From Tetraselmis striata (lineage: Eukaryota; Chlorophyta; Chlorodendrophyceae; Chlorodendrales; Chlorodendraceae), in assembly GCA_006384855.1 (NCBI GenBank), contig VCJN01001421.1:62001-126000 (forward strand): a stretch of DNA of 64,000 nucleotides, read 5' to 3'. This document shows positions 9,905-19,900 of this stretch, piece by piece (within the stretch, counting starts at the first letter, position 1; every line of letters starts with the position of its first letter). Made by a program: the position numbers and the translations under genes. Below the pieces are notes generated by a model. It was not told the origin of the DNA. It ran no database searches and saw only the letters and a program-made list of their open reading frames with translations.

Positions 9905-11656
9905 CTATGCAACCGGAAAGGCTGCGTTGCTACTGCAAACGATGCTACGCCTCACTCGGTAGCAACCGCTGCCCCGCCCATCCCACTCGCCTTGGCGCCG
10001 CGCTGCCCCGGCCGCCGCGCCTTGGCGCCGCGCTGCCCCGGCCGCCGCGCCTTCGCGCCGCGCTGCCCCGGCCGCCGCGCCTTCGCGCCGCGCTGGGTAT
10101 CGAGTCCTCCCCTCCCCGGTGAGCGCGTCCACCTGCGCCTTGCGCTCGGGGCCGTCCTCCTCCGTCACCACATTCTGCAACCCCCACCGCGTGACGAACC
10201 ACGCAGCTCCTTGCAGGCGCTTGTACATGTGCCCAAGCACCGCCAGTCGCGACACCGAACGCACCACCGCTGGGGACGCGAGCTCCTTCTCGGTCATGAT
10301 CGCCTTCACCTGGGCCTCCTCGAACAGCGGACCGGCGTTAAGAATGGAAAACGTTTCCATGTGGTGCAAGCAGTCCTCCATGACCCAGCCGGACTGCACC
10401 GTCACCTTGCCTGACCCTGCAGTCATGGAGGGGAATGCCGTCACGCCCACGCCCGCGCCCACGCCCGGGGGGGGGGGGGGGGGGGGGTTTACCTTCCGAC
10501 TTCTTGGACACCGCAAACGAAGGGCGCAACCCGCGTCCAAAGTTGCTGGGTATCGGGACTAAAGCATGGCGCCGGTCTTCCTGCTTCATAGCTCGGAATC
10601 CAATGTGGCCCTGCACGGTGACAAATTTCCTCCAGAAGTCCCTTCCCAAGCCAAAAAAAAACAGGTGGAACGGCGCGAGGGGGAAGAGGTTGACCATGCT
10701 GACATAGCCCAGGACCACATGCACATGGCACACGCCATGGCAGCCAGTGTTCTGCTTGGACTCCGCCAGCCGGGTTGTGTTGAACGCACGCCGGGCAAGG
10801 TGCGTGATTCACTGGACAAGTCATCGCCTTCAGGGACGGTTACCAAGCGAGCATCCCCGTCCGCATCCACTGGGGGGTGCTCCTGGCCAGTTGCCATAGC
10901 CTCCACAACCTGCCACGCCGACCGGGCGGGTGCGTGTGATTCCATACAACCGCAGTTGGGTGGTGCCACCAGCACGCAGGCCGGGCCCACTCACCTCTGA
11001 ACGCAGAAGATCCACAATGTCACCGTCCTCGAAAACAGCGCGCCACTGGGTCGTCCCGCCGTAGTCCTCCAACACCCACTCGGTAACGACGCCGGTTATC
11101 ACGCCGTAGTGCCATACTCCCCGGAACTTCTTGGCGATGACCTTCATGTAGAAGTCACCGGGATCGCCTTTCCGTATCACGCCCTCATCGGCAGCTTCCA
11201 CGTCCGCCGGCGGCCACGCAGGCGCGTCGATGTCCATACCGTCTTCGCCAACGGGGTCCTCCCCCACACCCATCACATCGTCCTCCGAGACCGGCGCCGG
11301 CGGGCCGTTTCCGACGGCTGCAGCTACTCATGCTGCCGCCCCTGCCGCTGCTGCTGCTGCTGCTGCTGCCGCCCTGCTGCTGCTGCTTGTAATAAGGCGG
11401 CCTTGCGGTGCAACTTAGCCGCACGCTTCAACGAGTGGCTACAGTTCGGGTATTTCCGGAAGTGCCGGTCTCGCGCCGTCCTTTCACTACTGCCCGTCAC
11501 GATGCCGTGGCAGTGCTTGCATGTGTACACGCCATTCTTCGACGCACTCGATATCCATCCCTCTCCCGGCATGCCTGCTGCCGCGCGCGCGCCGGGGGGG
11601 GGGGGGGTGGGTTGAGAGTTGGGGTGGATGTAGCCCACCACCGGCAGGGAGCACAA
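9905..11656 (-). CDS. Multi-exon gene with zinc-finger and Tudor-like segments, unknown function
   Basis: Three pieces join in phase. Exon 11282-10993 ends at a consensus donor (GAG|GTGAGT) after a Tudor/agenet-like stretch (FRGVWHYGVITG ... VFEDGDIVDLL). The next piece, about 10765-10490, starts after AAGCAG, contains the aromatic segment APFHLFFFGLGRDFWRKF and ends at GAAG|GTAAAC before a C-rich intron. The last exon (about 10425-9905) holds a helical segment (HHMETFSILNAGPLFEEAQV) and ends in a ten-residue Arg/Gly/Ala repeat. Upstream, 11656-11324 encodes a C2HC finger (YTCKHCHG ... RHFRKYPNC) and poly-Gln; I could not place its splice to the next exon. I recognise no transposase core. Lying between element ends, it may be an element gene. 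Function is not assigned. Confidence 0.45.
9970..10100. repeat. 30-bp tandem repeat, about 4.5 copies
   Basis: The unit GGCGCCGCGCTGCCCCGGCC (first 20 bases) repeats every 30 bp and encodes a ten-residue Arg/Gly/Ala repeat at the C-terminus of the minus-strand gene. Because 30 is divisible by three, copy-number change keeps the frame. Confidence 0.8.
11345..11392. repeat. CTG/CAG microsatellite
   Basis: A GCTGCTGCTG tract with interruptions, read as poly-Gln on the minus strand in the zinc-finger exon. Confidence 0.8.
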
Positions 11657-11659
11657 ATG

Positions 11660-12133
11660 CGAGTGCGCGGGTGTCCGCGCTTGGTTCAGCGGTGAGCGGC
11701 GGTGACCGCCAGGCGACCCCGTACTTCATGCGCGTGCTGGGGCGTTACACAATCATCAACAGTTAGGGCGGCTGCATTAAAACGCGCACCTACGAACACC
11801 ACCTACCGCCTACCACCTACCGTACCACCTACATCCGCCCACACCTCCGCCCGTCGTGCCGCACATGGCCGCACACCGCGGGGTCAGCGATGTGCAGCGA
11901 TGTGCAGCGAGCACGTGCAGCCGCCTGTACTTAGCCCGGGTACTCCGCGTCGGCGCGCGACACGCGAGCCCGCGTGGGCATATCAATTTGATGAAATTAT
12001 CGAAACGAGAAATTCATATAGTACTTTACAGGTCGCGTGCGATAGTCGTCGCTACTCGGTATGAAATCCACGTCCCTCGTCCGTCCCGTATCGTCCCCGT
12101 ATGTCGTCGTTCGTCACCAGTAGGGCACACTTG
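11660..12133. other. Spacer without a recognised gene
   Basis: It holds short CCACCTACC-type repeats (about 11800-11840) and GATGTGCAGC repeats (about 11887-11912). The ORFs here lack any domain signal. It forms the subterminal part of the element that ends at 12156. Confidence 0.4.
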
Positions 12134-12156
12134 CGTCACATCTAAATCTCACAGTG
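12134..12156 (-). repeat. Element end, right (inverted CACTGTGAGA type)
   Basis: Reads GTCACATCTAAATCTCACAG then TG on the plus strand. It is the reverse complement of the left ends with one mismatch over 22 bases. It closes a candidate element from 5531 (or 438) and cuts into a small minus-strand reading frame that begins at 12341. Confidence 0.6.
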
Positions 12157-12341
12157 ACCGCATTAGGGAACTTTCTCAGCAAGTCCTGCGCGGCGTCGTG
12201 TCCGAGAAGTCTCCACAGCTCCAGGTGTAGTACGGGGTCAGAGGTACCACGAGCCTGTAGCCACCGCTCGAGGTAGGCTTGCAACCTCGTCGTCGCATCT
12301 TCCTCAGCGAGGAGCTCGGGGGATTCAACATTGTTTGACAT
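12157..12341 (-). pseudogene. Small minus-strand gene cut at its 3' side by an element end
   Basis: Begins MSNNVESPELLAEED and continues as a helical, host-like sequence (RLQAYLERWLQARG, ELWRLLGHDAAQDLLRKF) for about 62 codons. At 12156 it runs straight into the CACTGTGAGA end. The last codons read (VRFRCDASVPYW) come from the element, so the gene is truncated by an insertion or rearrangement. It is divergent from the two-exon gene at 12790 across a region of about 450 bp, so the two may once have shared a bidirectional promoter. Not recognised; function unknown. Confidence 0.45.
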
Positions 12342-12663
12342 GGCGGCAGGTTTAAAGGGGGGGGGGGGTGGGGCTGCTGGGTGCCACGCACGGGGATCTG
12401 CGGCGCACACTCACCCGCGCTGCCCCTACATGTCGTGCACATCTTCGTGCACATTGGTGCACATCCTCGTGCACACCGCCGCACTACGCTGCTGCACATC
12501 CGCGCACATTCGTCGCGCACATATACGCGCGCCCTGCCGCATATATTATCCCGGATTAACTCAGCGAGACCACGTGTTCATTACGCCATGCTACTTCAGC
12601 AATAAACATTGCGATATTACGCCGACACAATGCCGCACCGATTAGCCCTTCACAATACGTGCC

Positions 12664-12671
12664 TATAAATA
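12664..12671 (+). promoter_or_regulatory. TATA box of the two-exon MADL gene
   Basis: TATAAATA 119 bp before the ATG at 12790, conserved in the two inverted copies at the same distance. Confidence 0.55.
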
Positions 12672-12789
12672 GTAGTGGCGCGCTGCTCTTCGCCTCCGCT
12701 GTGTCGTTGACTGCTCCGGAAGCGCAGGCGGTCGTCGACTTGGTGTTAGTTTCTCCACTCGCCCCCCCCCCTTCACCGCTCACAGCGCC

Positions 12790-13921
12790 ATGGCAGACCT
12801 CGTCTCCCGGGCAAAAGCCATCGTGATCACAAAGAAAACCCGTGCAGAGGTGCCCTTATGCCTGGTGTTCGCGGCGCATTCCGTGGAGAGCATGGTTGCC
12901 CGCGCGGCAAAGTCGCAACCATCCGATTTGCGGGTCTACCCCTCAGAAGACGACGCCAGGAAGGGTTCATGGGGCGCACCTCTGCAGGAGTTTGCAACCC
13001 GGCTCAGGAACCAATCCGGCGGGGGGGCGCTGCGACAACAACTCGAGGCCGCGCAGTACACGCTGCCAGAGGGGGTGCTCGCCTTCTATGTCACGCTCGC
13101 AGATCGCACCGGCATCACGGACCCCTCCGGCGCTGCTGGGGCTGCCTCGTCCTCCTCAACAAGGTCGCGCGCCAGCACCGACACCATCACTGTCATGCGT
13201 GCAGAGATCCAGGCCGTATGGCCACAAGATGATGACGACGTGTACTTGCCGGTGCAAGGTGCGTTGGGCGAGGTTGTTGCCCCTGAGCGGGCGGCGGGCC
13301 TTGTTGTCTCGCGTGTCCGCGCCGCCGGCATCGAGGAGGACGAGAAAGACATGAGGAAACGCGTGACAAGGTGGGCACGCAACAAAGCACTCCACCCTCC
13401 ACATTAGCACGCATCCACACTCGTGGCTAGCTTGTGCCGCGCGCAGGTTCGTCCGGGAGCGCCGTAAGGCCCACCTTAACGCCAAAGCTTCCACAATGCC
13501 AGCGGCGCAACTCGTTGTGGCCGAGGAGGCCGCAGCCTCAGCCGCTTGGAGGCGAAACGATTGTGGCTTGTTGTGGGCGTCTGGGCACAGGGGGCGTCCC
13601 GACGCCAAGGCAAGGAAGCTCATGGCGGCGTCGTCGACGGCACAGCCTCCCGGGGTGGTGAAGACACTGACGGCCGCCGTTCTCCCTCCGGACGCGCCGC
13701 TGCCCCGCCCACCCCTAACTGAGAAGGAGCTGTGCTGGATGAACGCCGCCGACAAGAAGCAGTCGGACGCCGACAAGAAGCGGAAGAGGCCAGTGAAGAA
13801 GCGCCGAGGTGAGAAACTGACGGTCGCGGAGTCGGAGGCGGAGTCGGAGTCGGAGGCGGAGGCGGAGGCAGCGAGGTCGTCGAAGCGGCGGGTCCCCCGG
13901 GCACGCAAGAACAAGCAGTAG
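12790..13921 (+). CDS. Two-exon gene for a basic, probably nuclear protein of about 351 aa (element-encoded?)
   Basis: Exon 1 (12790-13370) and exon 2 (13447-13921) join in phase across a 76-bp GT-AG intron (ACAAG|GTGGGC ... GCGCAG|GTTCG). The intron lies inside an Arg codon and yields TRFVRERRKAHLNAK across the joint. The protein starts MADLVSRAKAIVITKKTR. The middle is unfamiliar (QQLEAAQYTLPEGVLAFYV), followed by a Ser/Asp-rich stretch. The end has an acidic Glu/Ala repeat flanked by two strong basic clusters (KKRKRPVKKRRG and SKRRVPRARKNKQ) typical of nuclear localisation or DNA binding. Two deleted copies lie at 930-1511 and 6214-6807 in opposite orientation. It has its own TATA box and sits inside a long inverted repeat, so it may be a gene of a mobile element. 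No known family was recognised. Confidence 0.6.
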
Positions 13922-14608
13922 CCCCCCTCCGCGCCCCCCCCCCCCCCCCCCCCCCTCACCCCCCCCGGCGGGAGCGGCGGGCGGCGAGGGGGGGGGGGGG
14001 GGGGGGGCGGGGGGCCCGCCCCCCCCCGGCCACATTCCCCGATGGCAGCTGTCGCGAATATTGTAATTCAATCATTCTTCGGCAAACCGCTACCTGCCCC
14101 CCCCCCCCCCCCTCCCCTTCCCCCCCTCGCGAATATTTATGTAACGTGAGCACTCTTTGGCAAAACATGGCAGCCAAACCGCCCATCTGATGACCTTTGA
14201 TCGGACGGCTGGCAGGCCCGTTCAGCAGTACTACCTATAATGTACTCAAAATTCCCCACTGTTACCAAATACGTACGGCTGCGATTTGCGCTCCCATGTA
14301 CTAATAGTCGTAGTTATCCACAGGACGACTCGTCATCGCGCCCGGGTTCGTACTAGATACCCGGTACCGGCTTAATAAATATATCGCGTACTACCCGGTA
14401 CTGCACGGACAACCTCGTACCTTATACGTCAGTGCCATGAAACACGTCACCGCGCTAGTACGACCACCACAATGATTACAAAAAGGATTTATCGCCCGCC
14501 GGCAATAACGCCGGATGTACTCGCACGTAACTGGATGGACGTGCCGCCACCAGCAACAGCCTTCACGGATAAATAATAGTCGCTAGTAGTAGTGCTTCGT
14601 CACCCGTA

Positions 14609-14631
14609 TGTCACATTTCATTCTCACAGTG
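14609..14631 (-). repeat. Element end, right, of the inverted copy
   Basis: Ends in CTCACAGTG at 14631, the inverted equivalent of the left ends. The next base starts a sequence homologous to the EF-hand gene at about 35448, so the repeat/host junction is fixed to within the three shared bases GTG. Confidence 0.65.
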
Positions 14632-15336
14632 CTCCAGCTCCAGCTCAAGGTCCGACATCTTTGCCTGGGGGCGGACAGAACGGAGTGTTCGTTCCGTTGC
14701 GCCGGCGTGTGCTGCGTCCCCACATAACGCATGTTCGTACAAGCAAGGCCACTCAACGCGGGACAAACCTTGAGGTCGGACACTTCAGCATCTCGGAGCG
14801 ACATCTCCCGCTGCATCGCCGCCTCGCTTGCCTGGGGATCAATGGCGCCCATTGTCCAGTGAGCCCTCCGGGCCGTACTTGCAGCCGCGCAGGCGTACAT
14901 GGCGCATGCTCCCAAGCGCCCGCCCAGTTCCTGGATGAGCACTCACCTTGCGAGCCTGATTCTGCTGCCAGAGCCACATCGCCTAGCCATGATGCGCCTG
15001 CACCCACTCCAGGTAGCCTGGCGGCAGAGAGTCAGCTGCCCAGTCCTCCGCAGGCACCGAGGGGCTTCCGGCGGGGTATGGAGATGACCATTGGCTCCCG
15101 CCTGCCTCGCCGGACTGGTATTGGTCGCCCTTGAGCGAGGAATACGCATGGGGGCCTACGGGGCGCTTGGTGGGGGACGACCAGGCAACGCTGGGGCTTC
15201 CACCGAGACTTGCCCGGGACGTTGATGCGTTCAAGGCATACATACCAGACCGAGCGCTTGGCAGTGCCCCGCCCTCATATGACCTCTCTGCCACGAGCGA
15301 CGCAGGTTCGGTGTCTGCTAACCCGAACATGCTGAG
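14632..15336 (-). pseudogene. Duplicated 3' fragment of the giant EF-hand gene
   Basis: About 705 bp closely matching 35448-36156, covering the third-last exon (FGLADTEPASLVAERS ... GYLEWVQA), the following intron, the small exon ASEAAMQREMSLRDAEVSDL and the start of the last exon. The introns are kept, so it was copied as DNA. It starts exactly at the repeat end (14631) and stops at an abrupt break near 15336, where the sequence becomes unrelated. There is no EF-hand and no start, so it is a gene fragment. Small differences scattered along it suggest moderate age. Confidence 0.8.
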
Positions 15337-15339
15337 CTG

Positions 15340-16407
15340 GAAGTCCTGCGGGAAATGCCACTGCCCAGACCTGACGGTGGGAAGGGTGACGACATTGTAC
15401 ACCACTCTCATGGTGTACAACTTGGTTCCCTTCCCACACAATTAAGAGCGGACGGAGAGAGTGAGCGGGGGGAGTGGGGCGCGGATAGTGCCAGCCGGTC
15501 CGAAGAAGAATTGCCTCAAGCAACGCGACGAGAAGTCCGCCAGCCGGAGGAACCGCTCCAGCTCCTCGCAGATACTGATGACAAACCCTCGGAGGGTGAA
15601 GCTCGCCCACGAGGGCCCGTAATACTCCTTCATGCCCTCCCAGTAGGCGAGGGCCTCCAGGACGCCGACGCCAGTGACATGCCACACGGTGTCTTTGCCG
15701 GAGCTGCCGTCCTTGGCGCCGACTAGGCCTGGAAAACCTTGTAGCGCACCACGGTCTTCTCCGCCTCGACATCCTGGGGAATGAAGCGGCTGATGGCGTC
15801 CTGCTTGCACGACCGGCAGAGCTTGCCGGCCGGTATTCTGAAGGGCGGGCCGGGGGCGGCAACATAAAAGTTAGAATGGCATGTAGTGACTACGACGTGT
15901 ATTACGAGGTAATTGTAATTATCAACCACCCAACTCCGCCACCATCGCCCACGCACGTTGCAGCACTCACTTGTAGAGCATGCCGCTGGGCTGCCCGCCA
16001 TTGACATCCGTGATGTTGTAGGACTCCGCCTCGGCGAGGCAGGGCAGGCAGTAAGTGGCACCGCGTGCGACGGTGCCGTGCTTGACGAGACGCCCCGGGG
16101 CCGTCAAGACGCGTCCGGTAGTCGGGGACAGCTCCAAATCGTCCTCCTCGTCGCTCCCCTCGTACTCCCACTCCGTCCCACTACCAACCACGTCCTCGTC
16201 CTCATCCGAGGACATGTCCAGGAACCCGGTGCCGGCGTGGTTCGGGTAGCGGGGGTTGGTCCGGGCTGCGGGGCCGGGTTGGGTGCGAGTGGGTGCCGCG
16301 CCCCCCCCCCCCCCCCCCCCCCCGGTGCCATCCTCCCACTCGCGCTCTGCCACAGAAATACCCATCCACGGAAACGCGACTAAGGGACAGAAAGTTGCCT
16401 TATACAC
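15340..16407 (-). CDS. Unfamiliar multi-exon gene with paired CxxC motifs, fused to the EF-hand fragment
   Basis: The first exon (from 16407) has a Gly run, an acidic stretch (DMSSDEDEDVVG ... EYEGSDEEDDLEL) and a CLPCLAEAESYNI motif. It splices in phase (TACAA|GTGAGT to TTCAG|AATACC) into KLCRSCKQDAISRFIPQDVE, giving a CxxC ... CxxC pair that could bind one zinc. A further stretch (EALAYWEGMKEYYGPSW ... SICEELERFLRLADFSSR) follows in a shifted phase across a gap too short to be an intron, so the gene may be broken there. Its last piece (SGQWHFPQDFQ) runs directly into the duplicated EF-hand exon. Function unknown; chimaeric by position. Confidence 0.4.
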
Positions 16408-16900
16408 GTGGCTGGGTCTCCTAACCGTGAAAAGCTTTTCCTAGACCGAGAAGACGAGCCGCATTGGTGCGAAGTTGAGGGATGTGTGTGGCTGGGCGTG
16501 CGCGCACTGTACATGGTCTTGCGGGTGGCCTCGAAGATCCCGAACTGCTTGGCCTCTGAGGCAGGGTGCCTGCGCCGGTGGATTAGGTGCCTTTAGCACG
16601 TTGATGTCTCAGGGGATTCGGTGCCATGGTCCCACTTGATGCGGCATGTGTCGTTCACGACAGACTCCGCGACTTCTCCAAACTTCATAGTCCTTTGTAG
16701 GCGTAATCTGCCGGGGGCGGCAGGGGCTTGATATGGCCCAAGACGGGCGGCTATACGGCTCTTGAGCTGAATAGGTTGTCTCATGGTGAAACGGTGGGTT
16801 GGGAATGATGGCCGCTTTGCACTGCCCGATCAGCCGACCCCAGCGGTCCCGGACCAACATAAGTATCCTATTTGGGGCCCTCTGGACCTTCCCTGGCGCC
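16408..16900. other. Spacer without a recognised gene
   Basis: No ORF with domain character. It leads into the 5' region of the DIRS-type element. Confidence 0.4.
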
Positions 16901-16950
16901 CTGGTGGTCATCATGCCAGTTTTGCCAATAGTAATGGGCCCATACTTTCT

Positions 16951-16986
16951 GTTGTATATATACAACATTCGTCGTATATATACAAC
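16951..16986. repeat. Twin AT palindromes
   Basis: GTTGTATATATACAAC is a perfect 16-bp palindrome, followed 4 bp later by a second, nearly identical one (GTCGTATATATACAAC). They lie just outside the terminal repeat of the DIRS-type element. Confidence 0.7.
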
Positions 16987-16989
16987 ATA

Positions 16990-19900
16990 TTTCCCCGAGG
17001 CACTAGCTACATGCATGTACTCGCAGTACGCGTACCGCTTGGACTTCCCGATGTCCAGCAGCGCTAGCGACGGCATGCGACAGCCCTACTACATGACTCA
17101 CCCGCACCACGAGGGGAGTTCACCTTCTGCCTTTGCGCCAACTGACCAGCCAGCGCAACGGCGTCGCACCTCTCGTAGGTGTGCAAGGTGTGAGCATCTC
17201 TACGAGTGGACGGTCTCGGCGACTAGTCTTCCACCACGACACTTGCGCACGCGACGATGGCAGGCGGCAAGAAGGCGACAGACCCTACGAAGGCAACGCC
17301 GGCCGACAGTTTGGCCGAAACGCCCGCGGAGCTGACAGAGACGACACGGGACACGACAACGCTTGCGTTACTGCAAGCGTTGGCGTTGAAGTTGGACGCT
17401 TTATCGACCCGCTTGGACGAACAGAAGCACAAGGAGCAGCGCGGTATTCCCTCGGACGACGATGAAGTCGGCGAGGGTGGCAAGGAGCCGGAGCATGACG
17501 CCCGGACAGCCGCTACTACGGGGCGCACGCGCGGCGCCACGTCCGTGTTCATCGACCCTCGGGATTGGGAAGACCTCTTGCCCCGGGCGTACCAAGATTG
17601 CCCCCCCCCCCCTTCGGGCGCCGCACGCCCGAGCCTCTGGCGCCCCTGTAACGACGAGGCCGACCGCTACCTCACTGAGGCCAACAAGACTGCGTCGCGC
17701 TACAAGTACCGCCACCTGCTGTGCTATGGCATCTACCGCGCCGCCGCTAACGCGGCGGCTAAGACAGCTCTGGCTACGTGTCGCGCGCCCGATACCCCCA
17801 CCCAAGACCGCGTCGACGCCCTCGATCTACTCGACGCCGCGCATCGCACGCTTGAAGCAGTGGGCGACGCGGATGAGGCCAGGCTCACCTACCTTCGACG
17901 CTTCAAGGCCAAGAAGGCCCTCACCCCCGAGGAGCAAGTCACCGAGCGACTCATCTACTCCCGAGTCTTCGACGCTGCCGAGCATGAGCGCTCCGCCAAC
18001 GTCGTCGACGGCCTCTTGGCGGCGCTCGAGGACAAGCGCCTAGAGGTCGGCCTCGCGGCTGCGGCCAAGGCACATGCGTTAGTGGCCTTCAAGAGGCATG
18101 CAACGGAGCGCGACACCTACCGGCGCGACAAGGCGGCGCGCGAGAGGCGGGAGCAGCAACGCCGCGAGGCGGACGCCAAGAACCGCGACAAGAACGGCGG
18201 CCGGACCGGCGACAAGACACGCGACTAATGGTGTGGCGCGCCGCGCCGACATCTGCTGCCCCGACTCCGACTATATGCGTCACTGCGCAAGGCGAAGTTG
18301 GCGGCACTGTCAAGACATCGGCGCGAGCGCGCAAGTGACGAGCTGGATACGGGATGGCGTACGCGTGCCTTCCCGCTACAACCGGCCACCCCCAAGGCTC
18401 AACCAAGGCGTCTCATTCAACGACGCGACCCCTGCCCAACTCAAGTTCCTCAACGCTGAACTACTAAGACGCTTTACGACGGCCGGCACGTGGAAGAAGT
18501 CTTAGTTCGCATGGTGGTTGTCCCGGGCGTTCTTCGTTCCGAAGCCCGGCGACAACCAATGGCGTTTCATCATCGACCTCCGCGTACTCAACACCTTCTG
18601 CGCACGCAAGCAACTACGGATGGAGACAGTCATGGGCGTCCGACACCTGACCGCGAAAGGGAACTACAAGTTTTTGTTCGACCTGCAAGACGGCTTCTAT
18701 GCCCTGGGCATCGCGCCCTCCGACCGCGAATACTTCACGCTCAACATCCGTGGGACCCTCTACCGGCTGTGCGGCCTCCCCATGGGCTGGTCGCTTAGCT
18801 CTTACTACTTCACGACGTTCACGATGACGTTCGTCAAGCACCTACGCTCTCCGACTATCCCGCTGCGCCTGGCAATGTCCCGCGGTCGCGCCGCTGGCTG
18901 CGCTGCGGGCGGTGGAGGGGAGCGCGCATCTTACCATACGTCGACGATTCTTGTTGTACGCCTCGTCGGAGCTGGAGCTCCGCCAGCGCGTCGCCGACTT
19001 GCTAGACAGCCTAGTCTTGTAGCGCAACCCCGCCAAAGGGCTGAGGGAGCCGGTCCAGTACGGCCAATACCTGGGGGTGGAAATCGACACGGCCACGGGA
19101 TATTTTCATGCCCCGGCGGACAAACTGCAACGGCTCGCGCGCCAAGCCAAGCAACTTCTGCAGAGCGCGTCCCGCGACGCTCGTTGGCTGCCCGTGCGGG
19201 AGCTGCAGTCGTTGGGCGGGCGGGCTCAATACCTATACTTGGCAATCCCGGCCGCACGCTTCTACCTCCGGGATCTCCCCGACGTGGTGGGCTCCAAGTG
19301 GGGCGGCCGAGTGCGCATGACACACAACTTGCAGCGCGACCTGCAGTTGTTATGTACTCTACACTGCTGTACTTTGTACTGCGGGAGCCGACGAAGGAGC
19401 GAAGAACTGGCGACTGAGGCGGACGAGAACGAGTACAAGCCAAGCGAAGTACGAGTATGAGCATTGCGAATGCGAGTACAAGTGAAGGCGAAGTACTGGT
19501 ACGAGGACGATGAGGCGACAGTACGCGCGACTTTAAGGCGACTAGTAGTGCAGGACCGTATTACGAGTACCCACATGGGGTGCGAGTAACCTGTATGTAC
19601 CAACGTACCAGCAGCGGCGATTGTCGTACGCTATGGTGTCACCTGCTAGAGGATGATGACACCTAGCGTGAGATGGAGCGCTGCCCTAGTAAGGTATTCA
19701 TATTAGTAGGTACTAGAACCTACTAGAACCACCTAGAACGCTATAGCATGTGCGAGTAACTTCTCGTATGTGCATAATAGTGAATGAAAATAATCGTTGT
19801 GCAGCGGACATGCGAAGGTGCTAGGAACCGTGTCTGTACTTAGTAGTATATGACTAAAATAGCGACGGGCCGCGGATTAGGACCGGACACGTCGATTTTA

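Larger units (their letters stand above)
12410..14631 (-). repeat. Long inverted copy of the left repeat (right arm)
   Basis: Reverse-complement homology to 438-1870 and 5531-7160 covers the element end, about 450 bp of non-coding subterminal sequence (14160-14600), the gene, its promoter and the short GTGCAC-type repeats. It is the only copy in which the gene is full length. The segment 13925-14150 holds alternating C and G runs. Confidence 0.75.

Noticed and set aside
14281-14330. Bacterial-type DnaA box (TTATCCACAGG) as an origin
   Set aside because: A single match in a eukaryotic repeat, without clustering or an AT-rich unwinding region.
438-14631. Classical CACTA transposon
   Set aside because: The ends start CACT, but I found no 3-bp target duplication and no recognisable TNP2-type transposase, so the family is left open.
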